Shown here in pieces: positions 59,013-64,000 of a stretch of DNA of 64,000 nucleotides. Below the pieces are notes generated by a model. The model ran no database searches and had not been told where the DNA came from. It saw only the letters and a program-made list of their open reading frames with translations. A program made the translations under genes and the position numbers. The stretch comes from Sulfuricella sp. (GTDB lineage: Bacteria > Pseudomonadota > Gammaproteobacteria > Burkholderiales > Sulfuricellaceae). How positions within the stretch are numbered: the stretch's first letter is position 1; the number at the start of each line of letters is the position of its first letter. Where the stretch lies: positions 20,455 to 84,454 of the forward strand of contig JBAZID010000012.1 of assembly GCA_041651995.1 (NCBI GenBank), given 5' to 3'.

Positions 59013-59055
59013 TGTGCGATACCGCACAGAAGTCTTGGGCAAGAGCGGCTAGCAT
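59013..59055 (+). promoter_or_regulatory. Palindrome + -10 box (site H)
   Basis: TGTGCGATACCGCACA (59013-59028), GA, 19 bases, TAGCAT (59050-59055). Perfect palindrome match with a good -10 box. 106 bases before the secreted basic protein gene at 59134. Confidence 0.8.
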
Positions 59056-59133
59056 GCAGCAAGTTGGAGTTGGTTTCGCATTGTCGTCGACAACCATGAC
59101 TCTGGCCCTGGTTATCGAACTGGAGGTCACAAA

Positions 59134-59940
59134 ATGAAAATTCGCTATGTATTCATGGTGCTGGGGATGTTGTTGTACTCGATGGCATCCTCCGCTGCTC
59201 AGGTGAGCGTCGGCATTTCGCTGCCAAACGTAAGCATCGGAATCAACCTGCCGGCATACCCGCAACTCGTCCGCGTGCCAGGTTACCCGGTCTACTATGC
59301 GCCACGGCTGGAAGCCAACTTCTTTTTTTACGACAGCATGTACTGGGTTTACCAGGACGATAACTGGTACGCGAGTTCCTGGTACAACGGCCCCTGGGGG
59401 CTCGTGGCGCCGGAGTTTGTGCCTGTGTTCATCCTGCGAATTCCCGTGAGTTACTACCGCCAGCCGCCTGCGTATTTCCGTGGATGGCAGTCTGATGCGC
59501 CGCCACGTTGGGGTGATCACTGGGGCCGTGATTGGGAGCAGCGCAGAGGCGGCTGGGACAGGTGGGACCGCCGCGCGGCCCCGGCCCCGGCTCCGCTGCC
59601 AAGCTACCAGCGAAAATATTCAGGGGATCGCTATCCCCGCCAACTGGAGCAACAACAGCAGCTCCAGCAGCGGAATTACCGTTACCAGGCGCGTGACCCG
59701 GTAGTGCAGCAACACTATCAGGAACGGGCGGGGCAAAGAGCTCCGGCCCAACGGGAAATGCAGGTTCGCCCGGAAGTTCAGGATCGTGGGCAGCAGCCAC
59801 AGCCAAGGCTGGACCCGCGTGAGCAGCAGGCGCCAAAATCGCAGGGGCGGGAAGAAAAACAGCAAGGCAAGGACGCCACGCGCGAGCAGAAACGCAAACA
59901 AGAGCAGGAGCAGGAGCGGGGTCGTGGCCGCAATGAGTAA
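59134..59940 (+). CDS. Secreted Tyr/Trp- and Arg/Gln-rich protein
   Basis: 268 residues. Signal peptide VFMVLGMLLYSMASSAA, then a hydrophobic start VSVGISLPNVSIGINLPAYP and a region rich in Tyr, Trp and Pro (YYAPRLEANFFFYDSMYWVYQDD with NWYASSWYNGPWG). The second half (about 120-268) is low-complexity and basic, dominated by Arg, Gln and Lys, without a predictable fold. The N-terminal half resembles YXWXP-type exported proteins seen in many proteobacteria. The N-terminus also resembles the 51629 protein. Site I follows its stop after eight bases. Confidence 0.83.
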   Translation: MKIRYVFMVLGMLLYSMASSAAQVSVGISLPNVSIGINLPAYPQLVRVPGYPVYYAPRLEANFFFYDSMYWVYQDDNWYASSWYNGPWGLVAPEFVPVFILRIPVSYYRQPPAYFRGWQSDAPPRWGDHWGRDWEQRRGGWDRWDRRAAPAPAPLPSYQRKYSGDRYPRQLEQQQQLQQRNYRYQARDPVVQQHYQERAGQRAPAQREMQVRPEVQDRGQQPQPRLDPREQQAPKSQGREEKQQGKDATREQKRKQEQEQERGRGRNE

Positions 59941-59948
59941 CAAGCTTA

Positions 59949-59991
59949 TGTGCGACACCGCACAGACCGTATTTGATTTTGCGATTAACCT
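59949..59991 (+). promoter_or_regulatory. Palindrome + -10 box before the glycine-zipper gene (site I)
   Basis: TGTGCGACACCGCACA (59949-59964), GA, 19 bases, TAACCT (59986-59991). The start codon is 52 bases after the palindrome, so the inferred leader is short. Confidence 0.78.
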
Positions 59992-60015
59992 GCAATCATC
60001 AAATCAGGAGGTTTT

Positions 60016-60474
60016 ATGAAAACACCCCAAATACTAATCGCAGTCTTTCTCGCTACGTCAGCCCTGATGAGTGGTTGCGCGAATACCTATTCTCCCCCCG
60101 TGTCATCCGCACCATCCTATTCCAATACCACTTATGGCGTGATCGATGCGATCGAGATCACTCGTGAGAGCAGCAGCGGGATAGGCGGCAGCGGGATAGG
60201 CGCTGGCGCCGTCATCGGCGGTGTCGTGGGCGGAGTGCTCGGACACCAGGTCGGTGAAGGCACAGGCAAGGATGTCGCGACCGTGGCCGGCGTGGTAGGT
60301 GGCGCAATGGCCGGACACCAGATAGAAAAGAGTAACAGGCAGCAACAAGATGCATATCGCATACGGGTGCGCCTTGACAACGGCGGGTATCAAACCGTGA
60401 CGCTGCAGAGCATAGGCGACTTGCGCGTCGGAGACCGGGTCCGTGTCGAGAATGACCGCGTGTCTCGCTACTAA
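60016..60474 (+). CDS. Glycine-zipper 2TM lipoprotein (SlyB-like)
   Basis: 152 residues with a lipoprotein signal (LMSGC). Two glycine-zipper helices (AGAVIGGVVGGVLGHQVG and VAGVVGGAMAGHQIE) and a C-terminal domain ending in LRVGDRVRVENDRVSRY. Such proteins sit in the outer membrane and are induced by envelope stress. Close to site I, with AGGAGG before ATG 60016. The ompA-like gene follows after 70 bases. Confidence 0.92.
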   Translation: MKTPQILIAVFLATSALMSGCANTYSPPVSSAPSYSNTTYGVIDAIEITRESSSGIGGSGIGAGAVIGGVVGGVLGHQVGEGTGKDVATVAGVVGGAMAGHQIEKSNRQQQDAYRIRVRLDNGGYQTVTLQSIGDLRVGDRVRVENDRVSRY

Positions 60475-60544
60475 CACGTAATGAATTGCCGGCGGCCCGC
60501 TGCGCGACCGGATTTAAAGTTTCAGTTTAACAAAGGGAAATAAC

Positions 60545-61228
60545 ATGAAAACCTCACGAATCATTCTTAATGCGCTGGCCATGGCTTCTTTAACCTTCGC
60601 TGGCATGGCTTCCGCCCATGAAGTCGCCAAGGAAGGTTACCTGATCGATACCCGCGGCAATGTGGTCAAGAACAATTACAACGAGTGCTGGAAAACCGGC
60701 TACTGGACACCGGCCATGGCGATTGCAGAATGCGATCCGGATCTGATCAAGAAAGAAGAGCCAAAAATGGCTGAAGCCAAGGTCCCCGCTGTAGTCCCTG
60801 CCACCGGCCCGGAAAAAGCGGCTTTCGCCGCCATTACCCTGCAAGCCGAAACGCTGTTTGACTTCGACAAGTCTGTCATCCGCGCTGACGGCCAGAAAAT
60901 TCTGGACGATGAAGTCGTTAGCAAGATGAAGCAATATCCGCAAGTCGAAGTGGTACTGGTGACCGGCCACGCCGACCGCATCGGTACCGATGCCTACAAT
61001 CAGAAGCTCTCCCAGCGCCGTGCAGATGCTGTTAAGGCTTACCTGGTTGGCCAGGGCATTGAAGACAAGCGCATTGAAACCGCGGCCAAAGGCGAGGCCG
61101 CGCCGGTTGTTCCCTGTGATGACGTGAAGGGCAAAGTCAGCGGCAAGAACAAGAAGCTGGTCGAGTGCCTGCAACCCAATCGCCGTGTCATGGTGGAAGT
61201 AAGGGTTCAGAAGCCAACCCAGAAGTAA
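60545..61228 (+). CDS. OmpA-family outer-membrane protein
   Basis: 227 residues: signal peptide (LAMASLTFAGMASA), a short mature N-terminus with CWKTGYWTP, then a C-terminal OmpA domain (about 90-225) with LFDFDKSVIRADG, GHADRIGTDAYNQKLSQRRADAVK and NRRVMVEV, which holds peptidoglycan non-covalently. There is no beta-barrel, so it is a periplasmic anchor of the OmpA-domain type. Two Cys (PCDDVKGKVSGKNKKLVECL) can form the domain's disulfide. It ends with an intrinsic terminator. Confidence 0.93.
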   Translation: MKTSRIILNALAMASLTFAGMASAHEVAKEGYLIDTRGNVVKNNYNECWKTGYWTPAMAIAECDPDLIKKEEPKMAEAKVPAVVPATGPEKAAFAAITLQAETLFDFDKSVIRADGQKILDDEVVSKMKQYPQVEVVLVTGHADRIGTDAYNQKLSQRRADAVKAYLVGQGIEDKRIETAAKGEAAPVVPCDDVKGKVSGKNKKLVECLQPNRRVMVEVRVQKPTQK

Positions 61229-61260
61229 AGCTCGCCCCCAAATGTTCCGCAGGAAGTAAA

Positions 61261-61297
61261 GGCCAGCCAATTCATTTTTGGTTGGCCTTTTGTTTTT
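61261..61297 (+). terminator. Intrinsic terminator after the OmpA-like gene
   Basis: GGCCAGCCAA (61261-61270) pairs with TTGGTTGGCC (61278-61287) with one G-T pair, followed by TTTTGTTTTTA. This ends the 60 kb operon; the 180-base gap to dapA holds no further feature that I can name. Confidence 0.92.
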
Positions 61298-61476
61298 ATT
61301 GCGGCATGGATCAAGCTTCATTCGCACGAAACGTGGCACGCAACCGTAGTGCCAGAAACCAAACGGATCATGGCCGTTCCATTTGAGTACTTTTCATCAG
61401 CACGCTTTGTGGCGGCGCTCTCGACACGAACGGTTCGGGAGGGTTAAACTGCACTCTTTTTGCGGGAATTGGCTTC

Positions 61477-62352
61477 ATGCTTAAAGGCAGTCTGGTAGCG
61501 ATTGTGACGCCCATGTACGAGGATGGCAGTCTGGATCTGGACCGCTTGCGTGCGCTGGTGGATTTTCACCTGGCGGAAGGCACGGATGGCATCGTGATCG
61601 TCGGCACCACCGGCGAGTCGCCGACGGTGAATTTTGAAGAGCACTGCCAGCTCATTCGCACCACGGTGGAGCGGGTGGCGGGACGGATTCCCGTGATTGC
61701 CGGCACCGGTGCCAATTCGACCAGCGAGGCCATCGAGCTGACCCGCTGCGCCAGGGAAGCAGGCGCCAATGCCTGTCTGCTGGTCACGCCTTACTACAAC
61801 AAACCCACCCAGGAAGGGCTTTACCGCCACTTCAAGGCCGTTGCCGAGGCGGTGGACATTCCGCAGATTCTCTACAACGTGCCCGGCCGCACCGCCTGCG
61901 ATCTCAGCAACGACACGGTGCTGCGCCTGGCACAGATTCCCAACATCATCGGCATCAAGGATGCGACCGGCAACCTGGAACGCGGCACGGACCTGATCCT
62001 GCGCGCGCCTGCCGGTTTCGCCCTCTATTCCGGCGACGATGCCAGCGCGCTGGCATTCATGCTGCTCGGCGGCCATGGCGTCATTTCGGTGACGGCCAAT
62101 GCGGCGCCGCGCAAGATGCACGAAATGTGCGCGGCGGCATTCCGCGGGGATCTGCCCGCTGCGCTGGCGATCAATGCAAAACTCTTCGGCCTGCACCAGA
62201 AACTGTTCGTGGAAGCCAATCCCATCCCGGTGAAATGGGTGGTCGCGCAACTCGGACTGATCGGCAATGGCATCCGGCTTCCTCTCACCCCGCTTTCTAC
62301 GGCTTTTCACGACACGCTCAAAGCCGCCATGAAGCAAGCAGAACTGATCTGA
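61477..62352 (+). CDS. dapA: 4-hydroxy-tetrahydrodipicolinate synthase
   Basis: Condenses pyruvate and aspartate semialdehyde in lysine and diaminopimelate synthesis. 291 residues forming a TIM barrel; the Schiff-base Lys is in GIKDATGNL, with the Tyr in LYNVPGRTACDL and the GTTGESPT loop present. Cytoplasmic. It precedes bamC by 12 bases, the same order as in E. coli (dapA-bamC). Confidence 0.97.
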   Translation: MLKGSLVAIVTPMYEDGSLDLDRLRALVDFHLAEGTDGIVIVGTTGESPTVNFEEHCQLIRTTVERVAGRIPVIAGTGANSTSEAIELTRCAREAGANACLLVTPYYNKPTQEGLYRHFKAVAEAVDIPQILYNVPGRTACDLSNDTVLRLAQIPNIIGIKDATGNLERGTDLILRAPAGFALYSGDDASALAFMLLGGHGVISVTANAAPRKMHEMCAAAFRGDLPAALAINAKLFGLHQKLFVEANPIPVKWVVAQLGLIGNGIRLPLTPLSTAFHDTLKAAMKQAELI

Positions 62353-62363
62353 AGGTTAAATTA

Positions 62364-63494
62364 ATGATGTTTCGCAAACTGGTTTTACCGATCACCCTCC
62401 TGGCGTTGCTGGCGGGTTGCAGCTCTTCCTTTCTGGAAGGCAAGAAAATCGATTACAAGTCTGCTGGCAAGGTTCCGCCGCTGGAAGTGCCGCCGGACCT
62501 AACCGCGCCTGTTTCGGATAATAAATTTGTGGTGCCTGATGTGAACCCGCAAGGCAGCGCCACTTTCTCCTCCTATAATCGCGAGCGTGTGGCGCAGCCG
62601 CAGGCTGGCAGCACGGATTTGCTGCCGCAACAGCCCAAGGTTACCGTAGAACGCGCCGGAAACGAGCGCTGGCTGGTGGTGCGCGCAACACCCGAGCAGG
62701 TCTGGCCGGTGGTGAAGGAATTCTGGCAGGAACTGGGCTTCATTATTAAAACCGAATCCCCCGAGTCCGGCGTGATTGAAACGGACTGGGCGGAGGATCG
62801 CGCCAAAATCCCGCAGGATATGATCCGCAGCACCTTGGGCAAGGTGCTGGATGGCCTTTATTCCACGGCTGAGCGCGACAAGTTCCGTACCCGTCTGGAG
62901 CGCGGAAAGGATGCCGCTACAACCGAGGTTTATATCAGTCACCGCGGTATGTATGAAGTGCTTGAAGGTGGCGATGGCGGCAACAGGACTATCTGGCAAC
63001 CGCGCCAGGCGGACCCTGAACTGGAAGCCGAAATGTTGCGCCGTCTGATGGTGCGCTTCGGAGTGGAAGATGCACGCGCCAAGACAGAGATCGCAAGCGT
63101 GCCCGTGGTGGAGCGTGCCAAGATCAGCCGGGCGCAGGATGGTTCGCAGATGCTGCAGGTGCTGGACACCTTCGATCGTGCCTGGCGTCGCGTGGGCCTG
63201 GCCCTGGACCGTGTCGGCTTTACCGTGGTGGACCGGGATCGCTCCAAGGGGCTGTACTTTGTGCGCTATATCGACCCTGAAATTGACGGCAAGAAAGAAG
63301 AGAAGGGTTGGCTGTCAAAACTCGCTTTCTGGAACAGCAGTGACAGCAAGGTTCTGGGCAAGGAACAGTACCGCATTCTGGTTTCAGAGAGTGGAGAGAA
63401 TTCGCAAGTGCAAGTGCTGAACAAGGATGGCAAGGCTGAAAGTTCGGATACTGCGGACAAAATCCTCAAGTTGCTGCACGCGCAATTGAAGTAA
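62364..63494 (+). CDS. bamC: Outer-membrane assembly lipoprotein BamC
   Basis: Lipoprotein of the beta-barrel assembly machine. Signal ending LLAGC (acylated Cys19), a long unstructured N-terminal region (VPPDLTAPVSDNKFVVPDV) that in E. coli binds BamD, then two helix-grip domains (ERWLVVRATPEQVWPVVKEFWQELGF and LQVLDTFDRAWRRVGLALDRVGF). 376 residues. GAAGG at 62351-62355 sits eight bases before ATG 62364. It is next to dapA as in gammaproteobacteria. The stop overlaps the start of the next gene by one base. Confidence 0.94.
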   Translation: MMFRKLVLPITLLALLAGCSSSFLEGKKIDYKSAGKVPPLEVPPDLTAPVSDNKFVVPDVNPQGSATFSSYNRERVAQPQAGSTDLLPQQPKVTVERAGNERWLVVRATPEQVWPVVKEFWQELGFIIKTESPESGVIETDWAEDRAKIPQDMIRSTLGKVLDGLYSTAERDKFRTRLERGKDAATTEVYISHRGMYEVLEGGDGGNRTIWQPRQADPELEAEMLRRLMVRFGVEDARAKTEIASVPVVERAKISRAQDGSQMLQVLDTFDRAWRRVGLALDRVGFTVVDRDRSKGLYFVRYIDPEIDGKKEEKGWLSKLAFWNSSDSKVLGKEQYRILVSESGENSQVQVLNKDGKAESSDTADKILKLLHAQLK

Positions 63495-64000
63495 TGAGGT
63501 TCGCTTCCCTCGGAAGCGGTAGTCGAGGCAATGCGCTGGTTGTCGAGGCGGGCCGGACCAGAGTGATGCTGGATTGCGGTTTCGCGATACGCGAAACCGT
63601 GCAGCGCCTGGCTCGGCTGGATCTGGCGGCCGAGGATATCAGCGCCATTGTCGTCACGCACGAGCATACCGACCATATCCGCGGCGTCGCGGCTTTCGCG
63701 CGCAAATATGATCTCCCCGTCTGGCTCACTCACGGTACATTCAGTAGTTCCTCCTCGCAATTCAAGGACGCTCAGGCCGTTCATCTGTTTGATTGCCATC
63801 ATCGCTTCATGATTGGCGATATTGAAATCGAGCCGTACCCCGTTCCCCATGATGCCCGCGAACCGTCCCAGTTCGTCTTTGGTGACGGAGCGCGGCGTCT
63901 GGGCGTGCTGACTGACGCCGGTTGCTCAACCCCTCATATCGAGACCACTCTGAACGCTTGTCATGCGCTGGTCCTGAATGTAATCACGATGCGGATATGC
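63494..64000 (+). CDS. Metallo-beta-lactamase-fold hydrolase (YycJ-like), partial and frameshifted
   Basis: Begins MRFASLGSGSRGNALVVEAG; the metal-binding motif THEHTDH (His56) and the later HDAREPSQF and LTDAGCSTPH segments identify the YycJ/WalJ-type metal-dependent hydrolases, some of which act on nucleic acids. The frame runs past the window end, but the conserved LECNHDADM expected after CHALV instead reads LNVITMRIC; inserting one G after CTG at 63974-63976 restores LECNHDADM, so one base is missing. This could be a real frameshift or a sequencing error. The remainder of the gene lies outside the window. Confidence 0.85.
   Translation, partial: MRFASLGSGSRGNALVVEAGRTRVMLDCGFAIRETVQRLARLDLAAEDISAIVVTHEHTDHIRGVAAFARKYDLPVWLTHGTFSSSSSQFKDAQAVHLFDCHHRFMIGDIEIEPYPVPHDAREPSQFVFGDGARRLGVLTDAGCSTPHIETTLNACHALVLNVITMRIC

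Overview
The window looks like chromosomal DNA of a motile, Gram-negative betaproteobacterium. A Nitrosomonadales-type lineage such as Sulfuricellaceae or Gallionellaceae would fit, but that placement is inference from gene order and protein style. Evidence includes the order sdhE-gltA-sucA-sucB-zapE, a class II (B12-dependent) ribonucleotide reductase, a FleSR-controlled fliE-R cluster, bamC after dapA, and several short palindromic repeat families typical of such genomes. No rRNA, tRNA, CRISPR array, phage or intact insertion sequence was seen.

Layout. 1-6.8 kb: TCA-cycle block (end of sdhE, citrate synthase, 2-oxoglutarate dehydrogenase E1 and E2, then zapE; the usual E3 gene lpd is absent between sucB and zapE). 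6.8-15.9 kb, minus strand: a chemotaxis operon read Aer-like receptor, cheV, cheV, cheY, cheZ, cheA, an EAL/HDOD protein and an alpha/beta hydrolase; no cheW, cheR or cheB is present. 16.2-30.3 kb, plus strand: fleS-fleR followed by fliE, F, G, H, I, J, K, then fliL, M, N, O, P, Q, R, mostly with overlapping or nearly touching ends. 30.3-35.8 kb: nrdJ, creA, remnants of a hybrid kinase/response-regulator locus, pssA, a secreted unknown and a YihY fragment. 36-61 kb: an accessory envelope/stress region with an AI-2E-type permease, a 2901-residue cyclic beta-glucan synthase, a PAS kinase with two receiver proteins, three Crp/Fnr-type regulators, a cardiolipin-synthase-like lipoprotein and many small stress or envelope proteins (CsbD, BON, DUF3096, DUF3309, lmo0937-type, DUF3185, DUF883, glycine-zipper, OmpA). 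61.4-64 kb: dapA, bamC and a metallo-beta-lactamase-fold hydrolase that appears frameshifted.

The strongest new signal is a 16-bp palindrome, TGTRCG-N4-CGYACA, found nine times between 35.5 and 60 kb. In eight copies it reads in the direction of the downstream gene, is followed by GA (also in the copy whose palindrome ends in G), and lies 21 nt before a hexamer that always has A at position 2 and T at position 6, like a -10 box. This puts the palindrome centre at -41.5 from the inferred start, the class II Crp/FNR activator position. The downstream genes are the permease, the PAS kinase operon, two secreted basic proteins, csbD, the BON/DUF883 run, a glycine-zipper lipoprotein and one of the three Crp/Fnr genes. 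I infer a Crp/Fnr-controlled envelope-stress regulon that is largely self-contained in this region.

The same region carries palindromic repeats of several families. One of them, at 33.5 kb, ends a response-regulator reading frame; another sits in the inferred 5' leader of a regulon member.
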